Assembly: GCA_002314875.1 (NCBI GenBank)
Contig: DCHS01000046.1
Coordinates: 83,846-96,875, forward strand
Length of the DNA stretch: 13,030 bases
Reading direction: 5' to 3'
Source: Prevotellaceae bacterium UBA1746
Lineage (GTDB): Bacteria; Bacteroidota; Bacteroidia; Bacteroidales; Bacteroidaceae
Shown here: one piece after another, positions 6,959 through 13,030 of the stretch
Layout of the letters: each line of letters begins with the position of its first letter
How positions within the stretch are numbered: position 1 is the first letter of the stretch
The notes under the pieces: model-generated
The model's database searches: none
Told to the model about the DNA's origin: nothing
What the model saw: only the letters and a program-made list of their open reading frames with translations
Program-made: the position numbers and the translations under genes

Positions 6959-6982
6959 CGCACATACGCACATACGCATGTA
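6959..6982 (+). repeat. Tandem 8-bp repeat in the leader of the regulator gene
   Basis: CGCACATA, CGCACATA and CGCATGTA stand head to tail just after the predicted start of transcription. The flanks ATGCG (6956-6960) and CGCAT (6975-6979) could also pair. The effect is unknown; copy number could vary by slippage. Confidence 0.6.
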
Positions 6983-7039
6983 TATATAAGGTAAAATATA
7001 GCCTTCAATTCACAAATTTCCTTTAACACCATTCCTGGA

Positions 7040-8299
7040 ATGACAAATAAAGAAGAAGAACTTCGCAAAATCAAGCAACATTACGGCATCGTGGGTAACT
7101 GCGAGGCACTGAATCGTGCGCTTGAGATGGCTATGAAGGTAGCCGATGTGGATATGTCTGTTCTTATCCAAGGTGAAAACGGTGTAGGTAAGGAAATCAT
7201 CCCGCGTATCATTCACGACCTTCATCGTGTTCGCAGAAACAAGAAATATCTTGCTGTCAACTGCGGCGCAATTCCTGAAGGTACACTCGAAAGCGAACTT
7301 TTCGGCCATACGGAAGGTGCCTTCACGGGTAGCGTGGGAAAGAGAGAAGGTTACTTTGCCTCTGCTGACGGTGGAACGCTCTTCCTCGATGAGGTCGGAG
7401 AACTTCCGTTGCAAGTACAGGTGCGCCTGCTCCGTGTTTTGGAAACGGGTGAATTTATCCCCGTCGGTTCCAGTGAACCTCGCAAAACAAATGTCCGCGT
7501 CATTGCCGCTACTAATGTCAACATGAAGCGGGCCATCGCAGAAGGCCGTTTTCGCGAAGACCTATATTACCGTCTTTCGGGTATGACCCTCTACATTCCC
7601 CCTCTCCGTGAACGTGGTCAGGACATCCACATGCTTTTCCGTAAGTTTGCTTTGGATAATCAGGAGAAATATCATATCCCTCCTGTACGCCTCAATGAGG
7701 AAGCACGCAAACTGCTTCTTGAATATCCTTGGCCGGGCAATGTACGTCAGTTGAGGAACGTTGTGGATTCAATGACTATTGTGTGTGAAGAACGAGAGAT
7801 TACGGCAGAGATGCTTTCGCGTTTCATTCCCGTTGAACCCGTCCATACGCAAATCGTTACCACTGGGCCCTCAACACTTCCCGCTGTTTCTTCGGGATTT
7901 ACCCAAAACCACGACCTCGAACTTCTGCTTCAGCAGTTCCAACTTTTGGCAAAACATGTCACGGAACTCACACATGAGGTAGAAGATCTGAAAATGAAAG
8001 TACGCGACCTGACAGAGCATCATCCCATTCACGATACTCGTGGTCATCTGCTTATCTCTAGTGGCAGCCATTTCAAGGATGCCGAAGAGATCGAGGAATT
8101 CATTGAGGAAATCAATGAAAAAGAGGCAATGCACCAAGAACCTGAAGAGGCTAAGCCTCAGACAAAGCAGGAGCTGGAGAAGAAGATGATTATCGAGGCT
8201 TTGGCCCGAAATAAGAACAATCGTCGTGCCGCCGCTTTGGAATGCAATATCTCTGAGCGTACACTATATCGAAAAATTCGTGAATATGGCTTGCTCTAA
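7040..8299 (+). CDS. Sigma-54-dependent transcriptional activator (AAA+ with Fis-type HTH, no receiver)
   Basis: The 419-residue product is a bacterial enhancer-binding protein that would use ATP to open sigma-54 promoters. Seen in order: Walker A GENGVGK (45-51), sigma-contact loop GAFTGS (93-98; usual form GAFTGA), Walker B GGTLFLDE (111-118), arginine-finger region RFREDLYYRL (170-179), sensor II region WPGNVRQLRN (231-240), a long linker with a likely coiled coil (about 293-330), and a C-terminal Fis-type helix-turn-helix (about 375-419, RRAAALECNISERTLYRKI). No N-terminal receiver or sensor domain precedes the AAA+ core; only about 15 residues do. The input signal must therefore come by another route or by expression level. 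It overlaps lptE by 14 bases and heads a cluster with envelope genes. Targets are unknown; I see no convincing -24/-12 promoter in the window. Confidence 0.92.
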   Translation: MTNKEEELRKIKQHYGIVGNCEALNRALEMAMKVADVDMSVLIQGENGVGKEIIPRIIHDLHRVRRNKKYLAVNCGAIPEGTLESELFGHTEGAFTGSVGKREGYFASADGGTLFLDEVGELPLQVQVRLLRVLETGEFIPVGSSEPRKTNVRVIAATNVNMKRAIAEGRFREDLYYRLSGMTLYIPPLRERGQDIHMLFRKFALDNQEKYHIPPVRLNEEARKLLLEYPWPGNVRQLRNVVDSMTIVCEEREITAEMLSRFIPVEPVHTQIVTTGPSTLPAVSSGFTQNHDLELLLQQFQLLAKHVTELTHEVEDLKMKVRDLTEHHPIHDTRGHLLISSGSHFKDAEEIEEFIEEINEKEAMHQEPEEAKPQTKQELEKKMIIEALARNKNNRRAAALECNISERTLYRKIREYGLL

Positions 8300-8819
8300 C
8301 AAACATAGAATACTCCTGTGTCTCTCTGCAGTCTGCCTTGCTGCAACCTTATGGTTGCTTGTGGCTTGCAGCATCAGTTACAGCTTTACAGGAACGAGCA
8401 TCAACTACGATCTCATCAAGTCCATTCAGATTGATAAGGTTGCCAACCGCGCTCCTTACGGATGGGCTCCAATGGAAGCCATGTTCAATAATAAACTGCA
8501 AGACAAATACGCTAACTCCACCCGACTGAAACTGGTGAAGAAGAGCGGAGATATGCAGATTGCCGGTGAAATCACAGGCTATGACCAGTTTAATAAGGCC
8601 GTTAGCGCTGATGGTTATTCTTCACAGGTTCAGCTGAAGATGACGGTCAATATCCGTTTCAAGAATTCCAAGATGAATCAGCAATGGGAAAAGCAGTTCT
8701 CTGCTACCACCCAGTATGACGCTAAACAGTCTTTGGCTTCAGTCCAGGAGGACCTTGTAAATGAAATGATCGAAGACATCGTCGATCAAATCTTCAATGC
8801 TACCGTTGCGGACTGGTAA
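8286..8819 (+). CDS. LptE-family LPS-assembly lipoprotein
   Basis: The 177-residue product has a lipoprotein signal with lipobox LVAC and Cys28 as the lipid site, followed by ISYSFTGTSINYDLIKSIQI, typical of the Bacteroidetes LptE-like family. In better-studied bacteria LptE plugs the LptD barrel that inserts lipopolysaccharide into the outer membrane. The same role here is family-based inference. The start at 8286 is chosen because it places the signal peptide at the N-terminus. An in-frame ATG at 8226 would add 20 residues without signal character and lie deeper in the upstream gene. The 14-base overlap with the activator gene suggests translational coupling. A 100-bp gap follows before the next gene, with no exact promoter match. 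Confidence 0.88.
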   Translation: MACSNKHRILLCLSAVCLAATLWLLVACSISYSFTGTSINYDLIKSIQIDKVANRAPYGWAPMEAMFNNKLQDKYANSTRLKLVKKSGDMQIAGEITGYDQFNKAVSADGYSSQVQLKMTVNIRFKNSKMNQQWEKQFSATTQYDAKQSLASVQEDLVNEMIEDIVDQIFNATVADW

Positions 8820-8919
8820 GTTCTTACTTCTCCTGCAAAAACAACACTTCAGCATTCAGATTCTTTCTGTAATTGCTGTAACCCGTATACTTTAGAACTA
8901 ATTTACCAAAGGAATATAC

Positions 8920-10074
8920 ATGGATATCGCCCATCTCATCGCTCATCCAGAAGAGCTCAACAAGGACACCCTCTACGATCTTCGCAGACTCGTAGCGGTT
9001 CACCCTACCTACCATGCGGCGAGAATCCTTTTCCTCAAGAACCTCTTCTTACTTCACGATTCGACCTTTGACCAGGAACTTCGTCGTGCAGCCTTACTGG
9101 TACCAGATCGCAGCGTTCTCTTCGCTATTACCCAAGGCACAGATACCCGAAATCTCCCACAAATGGAAGATAGTGAATCAGAGGGCACGACCTTAAGCAC
9201 TCTTTCTCCCACTAGAACAGAAGACTCTTCTGGTGATACTACTCAGGAGATTAAACACACCGAAGGAACAGTTGAAAGTACCGCTGAAGGAACCCAATCG
9301 CGAGGAGGCCAAAAGAAGTACATCTCGGAAGATTCTACTTCTCAATTCCTGGATAATGTTCTCTCTGGCACACAGCCACGAATTCCCAAACGACAGGTTA
9401 AAGCTGATCCCTCTGTTGATTACATGGGATATCTCCTGCAATCGGAACAGGAGGCTGCCGCTAAAAATGGAGCATCAGGCAAAGTCATCGATCCTTCCAC
9501 CCGTATGGATATGCTTATCGATGATTTCATAGAAAGGCATACCGAACGTATTGTCCTCTCCGAGAACCCAATGGTTCCCGAAGGTCTCATAGACGAGCCT
9601 AGCGAAACACCTGTTCATATAATTCCCAAGGAAGAGCCAACGGTTCCAGCTTCTGAAATAATTGAAGAAAAAGTAATCGAAGAAATAATAGAAGAACAGC
9701 CTGTCAGCGCGGAAATCGTTGAAGAGGAAATCGCGGAAAAACCAACCATCGAGGAAATCGTTGAAGAGGAAATCGCGGAAGAACCTATCAGCGAGGAAAC
9801 CGTTGAAGAGGAAATCGCGGAAGAACCAACCATCGAGGAAATCGTTGAAGAGATAACGACGGAAGAACCTGTGTTCGAGGATTTCGATGAAGACAACGAT
9901 GACACGAGTTTCTCTGAAACACTTGCAAGGGCCTACATCAAGCAGCAGAAATATGATCGAGCCATTGAGGTGATGAACAAACTTCATGCGTCTACAGACC
10001 AGAGCAATCCCTATTTCGCCGATCAGGTACGTTTCTTGCAGAAGCTATCCATCGCAAGTAAAAAACGCAAATAA
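8920..10074 (+). CDS. Acidic repeat protein with TPR-like C-terminus, function unknown
   Basis: The 384-residue product has no signal peptide or membrane segment, so it is probably cytoplasmic. The N-terminal 70 residues are helical (LNKDTLYDLRRLVAVHPTYH and then RILFLKNLFLLHDS). Residues 85-245 are low-complexity and polar, broken by a more ordered patch near 160-215. Residues 265-320 are four 14-residue repeats of EIVEEEIAEEPTIE type, preceded by a degenerate one. The C-terminus, FSETLARAYIKQQKYDRAIEVMNKLH (331-356), reads like one TPR helix pair, followed by another helix near 365-377. It sits between lptE and secG with a 38-base gap to secG. I believe proteins of this type occupy the same place in other Bacteroidales, but I know no function. 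A scaffold or adaptor role is a guess from the TPR-like end. Confidence 0.8.
   Translation: MDIAHLIAHPEELNKDTLYDLRRLVAVHPTYHAARILFLKNLFLLHDSTFDQELRRAALLVPDRSVLFAITQGTDTRNLPQMEDSESEGTTLSTLSPTRTEDSSGDTTQEIKHTEGTVESTAEGTQSRGGQKKYISEDSTSQFLDNVLSGTQPRIPKRQVKADPSVDYMGYLLQSEQEAAAKNGASGKVIDPSTRMDMLIDDFIERHTERIVLSENPMVPEGLIDEPSETPVHIIPKEEPTVPASEIIEEKVIEEIIEEQPVSAEIVEEEIAEKPTIEEIVEEEIAEEPISEETVEEEIAEEPTIEEIVEEITTEEPVFEDFDEDNDDTSFSETLARAYIKQQKYDRAIEVMNKLHASTDQSNPYFADQVRFLQKLSIASKKRK
9712..9879 (+). repeat. Four 42-bp tandem repeats inside the acidic protein gene
   Basis: Units begin at 9712, 9754, 9796 and 9838, each encoding 14 residues. The first three are nearly identical at DNA level, including silent positions, so they arose by recent duplication. 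The fourth has diverged. Since 42 is a multiple of three, gain or loss of units keeps the frame and would change only the length of the acidic segment. Confidence 0.9.
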
Positions 10075-10112
10075 TAACAACAATAATAAATAACAATTAA
10101 AATTTTAAAACA

Positions 10113-10439
10113 ATGTTCTACACACTTATCGTAGTGCTCGCAGTAATCGTAGCGATTCTGCTTGCAGCCATTGTCCTTGTACAGGAATCTAAGGGTGGTG
10201 GCCTTGCTTCCAGCGTTGCTGGAGCAAATAGCGTTCTCGGTGTTCGCAAGACCACTGACTTCGTTGAAAAAGCAACTTGGTGGCTTGCAGGCATCCTCGT
10301 TGTTCTCGCAGTTTCTAGCAGTTTCTTCGCTGCTCCTGCTGTTAAGTCTGCTGACGATATCGTTAACGACATCAAGACTTCTGCTCCTGCTCCCAGCCTT
10401 CCTGGCCAGCAGACTCCTGCACAGACTCCTGCTAAGTAA
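10113..10439 (+). CDS. secG: Preprotein translocase subunit SecG
   Basis: The 108-residue product is the small helper subunit of the SecYEG inner-membrane export channel. It has two membrane segments (about residues 3-23 and 57-75) joined by the family loop LVQESKGGGLASSVAGANSVLG (22-43), which is diagnostic. A Pro/Ala-rich tail follows, as is common in Bacteroidetes SecG. It is the last gene of the plus-strand cluster and is followed by hairpins at 10459-10477 and 10480-10512. The 38 bases before it are very A-rich, without a Shine-Dalgarno site. Confidence 0.95.
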   Translation: MFYTLIVVLAVIVAILLAAIVLVQESKGGGLASSVAGANSVLGVRKTTDFVEKATWWLAGILVVLAVSSSFFAAPAVKSADDIVNDIKTSAPAPSLPGQQTPAQTPAK

Positions 10440-10458
10440 TTAAACTTACTTGCAGCCT

Positions 10459-10477
10459 ATCTGACACTACGTCAGAT
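10459..10477 (+). other. Hairpin after secG
   Basis: ATCTGAC (10459-10465) and GTCAGAT (10471-10477) form a perfect 7-bp stem with a 5-nt loop, just 3 bases before the terminator stem. No U-run follows. It may protect the mRNA end or assist the terminator. Confidence 0.6.
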
Positions 10478-10479
10478 GC

Positions 10480-10512
10480 AAAAAGCATAGGGACACTCCC
10501 TATGCTTTTTTT
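10480..10512 (+). terminator. Intrinsic terminator of the secG operon
   Basis: AAAAAGCATAGGGA (10480-10493) pairs with TCCCTATGCTTTTT (10497-10510), a 14-bp stem with a 3-nt loop and seven T residues (10506-10512). It marks the end of the plus-strand cluster. Confidence 0.9.
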
Positions 10513-10540
10513 GTTGCGTTACAGATAACGAACAAAGCCA

Positions 10541-10570
10541 AGGCAAACAGATTAACGACGAGGCAAACAG
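10541..10570. repeat. Direct repeat of a 10-mer, 20 bp apart
   Basis: AGGCAAACAG occurs at 10541-10550 and at 10561-10570, with start points exactly 20 bp apart, between the two convergent terminators. The sequence before each copy is also partly alike (CAGATAACGA, CAGATTAACGA). The role is unknown; it may be a scar or a protein site. Confidence 0.5.
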
Positions 10571-10607
10571 TTTTTCAGTAGTTAAAGAAAGGCCAGAAAC
10601 TTAACCG

Positions 10608-10646
10608 AAAAAATATCCCCGAAACATCTTACGACATTTCGGGGAT
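10608..10646 (-). terminator. Intrinsic terminator of fusA-rpsJ
   Basis: On the minus strand ATCCCCGAAA (10646-10637) pairs with TTTCGGGGAT (10624-10615), a 10-bp stem around a 12-nt loop, followed by T residues at 10613-10608. It stands about 34 bases after the rpsJ stop. It shows that the ribosomal operon ends here instead of running on into rplC. Confidence 0.85.
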
Positions 10647-10679
10647 TATTGTCATGCTTTAATGTAAGGCATCAAAGGA

Positions 10680-10985
10680 CTACACCTTGATTTCAACCTC
10701 AACACCACAGGGAAGTTCGAGCTTCATGAGAGCGTCGATGGTCTTAGCAGTGCTGCTGTAGATATCGATGAGACGCTTGTAGGTAGAAACCTCAAACTGC
10801 TCACGGCTCTTCTTGTTAACGAAGGTAGAACGGTTTACGGTGATGATACGCTTACGGGTGGGAAGGGGGATAGGACCACTTACGATAGCACCAGTAGCCT
10901 TAACATTTGCTACGATCTTCTCAGCAGACTTTTCTACGAGAGTGTGGTCATAGCTCTTGAGCTTGATACGGATTTTCTGACTCAT
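10680..10985 (-). CDS. rpsJ: 30S ribosomal protein S10
   Basis: The 101-residue product is full-length S10, a 30S head protein that in other bacteria also binds NusB in antitermination. The start MSQKIRIKLKSYDH, the loop SGPIPLPTRKRIITVNRS (36-53) and the end GVEVEIKV are family-typical. It follows fusA by 84 bases and is closed by the terminator at 10608-10646. The expected next gene, rplC, is missing here and lies about 10.3 kb further on. No separate promoter match was found in the fusA-rpsJ gap, so it is probably read together with fusA. Confidence 0.97.
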   Translation of the reverse strand: MSQKIRIKLKSYDHTLVEKSAEKIVANVKATGAIVSGPIPLPTRKRIITVNRSTFVNKKSREQFEVSTYKRLIDIYSSTAKTIDALMKLELPCGVEVEIKV

Positions 10986-11023
10986 AACAGAATTAAATAA
11001 TTAAATTGATTATTGAAAAGGGA

Positions 11024-11053
11024 TTGCGGGTAAGAGTCATTCGCTACCCGCAA
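11024..11053 (-). other. Hairpin in the fusA-rpsJ gap
   Basis: TTGCGGGTA (11053-11045 on the minus strand) pairs with TACCCGCAA (11032-11024), a 9-bp perfect stem with a 12-nt loop, 17 bases after the fusA stop. The sequence after it, TCCCTTTTCAATAA, is only weakly U-rich. It could be a partial terminator, a processing site or an S10 control site. Confidence 0.5.
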
Positions 11054-11069
11054 CCATTACCTTGCGGTA

Positions 11070-13030
11070 TTACTTGATAAGATCTACGCGACCCTTAACT
11101 TCCTCGAGTACGGCACGAGCGATGCTGTTGGAAACGGGAGCGTGATGATCGTACTGCATAGAGCTGGTAGCACGACCGGAAGTGATGGTACGGAGAGCTG
11201 TAACGTAACCGAACATTTCAGAGAGGGGTACGACAGCCTTTACGATACGAGCACCGCTACGACTGTTTTCCATACCTTCTACCTGACCACGACGCTTGTT
11301 AAGGTCACCGATTACATCACCCATGTTTTCTTCGGGAGTTACAACCTCAAGCTTCATCATGGGCTCCATGAGGACAGGACCAGCCTGGCCACAGGTGTTC
11401 TTGTAAGCCTGAAGAGCTGCAATTTCGAATGACAACTGGTCAGAGTCAACGGGGTGGAAGCTACCATCAACGAGTTCTACCTTGAGGCTATCCATGGGAT
11501 AACCACCAAGAACACCTGACTTCATAGCGTTCTCGAAGCCCTTCTGAACAGAGGGGATGAATTCCTTAGGAATACGACCACCAGTTACGCTGTTAACGAA
11601 CTGAAGACCTGTGCCTTCGAAATCGTCATCAACGGGACCAACGTTAACGATGATATCAGCGAACTTACCACGACCACCGGACTGCTTCTTGTAAACTTCA
11701 CGGAAGTTAGTAACGGTCTTGGTGATAGCTTCTTTGTAGTTAACCTGGGGCTTACCCTGGTTACATTCTACCTTGAATTCACGCTTCAGACGGTCGATGA
11801 TAATATCGAGGTGGAGCTCACCCATACCGCTAATAACGGTCTGGCCGCTCTGCTCATCAGTACGTACGGTGAAGGTGGGGTCTTCTTCTGCAAGCTTAGC
11901 AAGACCATTGCTGAGCTTGTCGAGGTCCTTCTGAGTCTTGGGCTCTACTGCGATACCGATAACGGGATCGGGGAACTCGATAGACTCGAGGATGATGGGA
12001 GCACCTTCTTCGGTGAGGGTATCACCAGTGCGGATATCCTTGAAACCTACACCAGCACCGATATCACCAGCACCAATAACTTCAACAGGATTCTGCTTGT
12101 TAGAGTGCATCTGGAAGATACGGCTGATACGTTCCTTCTTACCAGAACGTACGTTGTAAACGTAAGAACCTGCTTCAATCTTACCAGAGTAAACACGGAA
12201 GAAGGTCAAACGACCAACATAGGGGTCGGTAGCAATCTTAAATGCAAGAGCAGAGGTTTTGTCATCTTCAGAGGGACGACGTGATTCGGTCTCACCAGTT
12301 TCAGGGTTAACACCTTCGATAGCGGGAGTATCGAGGGGGCTGGGGAGGAACATACATACGTAGTCGAGAAGAGTCTGAACACCCTTGTTCTTGAAAGAAG
12401 AACCACAGGTCATAGGAACGATATCGAGTGCGAGACAACCCTTACGGATTGCTGCAACGATTTCTTCTTCGGTGAGGCTGTCGGGATCTTCGAAGTACTT
12501 CTCCATGAGAGTCTCGTCCTGCTCAGCAGCGAGCTCGATCATCTTGCCACGCCATTCTTCGCATTCGTCCTTGAGGTTCTCAGGAATCTCTTCGATGTCA
12601 TATTCAGCACCCATGGTTTCATCGTGCCAAAGGATAGCCTTATTCTTGATGAGGTCAACGATACCCTTGAAGTTTTCTTCAGCACCGATAGGTACAGAGA
12701 TAACGCAAGGAGTTGCACCGAGGACGTCCTTCATCTGGCGAACTACTTCGAAGAAGTCAGCACCAGAGCGGTCCATCTTGTTTACATAACCGATACGGGG
12801 AACATTGTACTTATCAGCCTGACGCCATACAGTTTCAGACTGGGGCTCAACACCACCTACTGCACAGTAAGTAGCAACAGCGCCGTCGAGTACACGGAGT
12901 GAACGCTCTACTTCTGCAGTAAAGTCAACGTGTCCCGGAGTGTCAATGAGGTTGAACTTATACTTGTCACCGTTATAGTTCCAGAATGCGGTGGTTGCAG
13001 CAGAGGTGATGGTGATACCACGCTCCTGCT
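11070..13030 (-). CDS. fusA: Translation elongation factor G, N-terminus cut by window edge
   Basis: 652 residues are visible. The frame is open from the right edge, and the methionine at 12776 is internal because typical EF-G sequence precedes it (QERGITITSAATTAFW, DTPGHVDFTAEVERSLRVLDG, GGVEPQSETVWRQADKY). About 50 residues including the P-loop should lie beyond the edge. Visible GTPase motifs are DTPGH (G3) and NKMD (G4). Domains II to V follow in normal order, with GELHLDIIIDRLKREF in domain III and EPMMKLEVVTPEENMGDVIGDLNKRRG in domain V. EF-G moves tRNA and mRNA on the ribosome and helps recycle it. This reads as the canonical housekeeping copy, next to rpsJ as in the str operon. Its promoter is outside the window. 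Confidence 0.97.
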   Translation of the reverse strand, partial: QERGITITSAATTAFWNYNGDKYKFNLIDTPGHVDFTAEVERSLRVLDGAVATYCAVGGVEPQSETVWRQADKYNVPRIGYVNKMDRSGADFFEVVRQMKDVLGATPCVISVPIGAEENFKGIVDLIKNKAILWHDETMGAEYDIEEIPENLKDECEEWRGKMIELAAEQDETLMEKYFEDPDSLTEEEIVAAIRKGCLALDIVPMTCGSSFKNKGVQTLLDYVCMFLPSPLDTPAIEGVNPETGETESRRPSEDDKTSALAFKIATDPYVGRLTFFRVYSGKIEAGSYVYNVRSGKKERISRIFQMHSNKQNPVEVIGAGDIGAGVGFKDIRTGDTLTEEGAPIILESIEFPDPVIGIAVEPKTQKDLDKLSNGLAKLAEEDPTFTVRTDEQSGQTVISGMGELHLDIIIDRLKREFKVECNQGKPQVNYKEAITKTVTNFREVYKKQSGGRGKFADIIVNVGPVDDDFEGTGLQFVNSVTGGRIPKEFIPSVQKGFENAMKSGVLGGYPMDSLKVELVDGSFHPVDSDQLSFEIAALQAYKNTCGQAGPVLMEPMMKLEVVTPEENMGDVIGDLNKRRGQVEGMENSRSGARIVKAVVPLSEMFGYVTALRTITSGRATSSMQYDHHAPVSNSIARAVLEEVKGRVDLIK

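Noticed and set aside
8226..8285. Upstream in-frame start for the LptE protein
   Set aside because: It adds 20 residues before the signal peptide and extends the overlap; the start at 8286 gives a normal lipoprotein signal.
9475..9987. Minus-strand open frame with Phe-rich repeats
   Set aside because: It is the antisense of the acidic Glu-rich repeats; the repetition is inherited from the plus-strand gene, which fits its operon.
12776..13030. Reading fusA as starting at the methionine at 12776
   Set aside because: The frame continues upstream with conserved EF-G sequence including DTPGH, so this methionine is internal and the gene is only cut by the window.

Overview
The window looks like a chromosomal segment from a member of the order Bacteroidales, most probably Prevotella or a close relative. 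Evidence for this is three promoters with exact or near-exact Bacteroidetes form (TTG, 20 bp, TAnnTTTG), the absence of strong Shine-Dalgarno sites before most genes, Bacteroidetes-type lipoprotein signals, a Bacteroidetes-type LptE protein, and the sequence character of EF-G, S10 and SecG. The genus is an inference; the phylum is much safer.

Layout. At the left edge is the start of rplC (ribosomal protein L3, minus strand), with its own promoter and a structured leader of about 155 nt. An AT-rich, gene-free stretch of about 970 bp follows. It holds three phased CACA-nn-TGTG dyads inside a larger imperfect inverted repeat. Next is a single plus-strand gene for a tyrosine-rich lipoprotein (1325-1957), which converges through a strong bidirectional terminator on a four-gene minus-strand operon (6776 down to 2067). 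That operon encodes a GH29 alpha-L-fucosidase, a CBM9-like carbohydrate-binding protein, a glycoside-hydrolase-like lipoprotein and an unrecognised secreted protein. Its promoter lies in a 263-bp divergent region shared with a plus-strand cluster (7040-10439): a sigma-54 activator without a receiver domain, LptE, an acidic repeat protein with a TPR-like end, and SecG. Two separate terminators then divide secG from rpsJ (S10) and fusA (EF-G), both on the minus strand. fusA runs off the right edge.

How the parts fit. The fucosidase operon looks like a small periplasmic or surface glycan-processing unit with no SusC/SusD pair in view. The regulator-LptE-repeat protein-SecG group has an envelope-biogenesis theme (outer-membrane LPS assembly, protein export). 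The most notable large-scale feature is that fusA-rpsJ and rplC, normally adjacent in the str/S10 ribosomal cluster, are about 10.3 kb apart. rpsJ ends in its own terminator and rplC starts from its own promoter. I see no phage, CRISPR, transposase, tRNA, rRNA or recognisable defence system. The window is mostly understandable genes in an unusual arrangement, plus one intriguing noncoding region.
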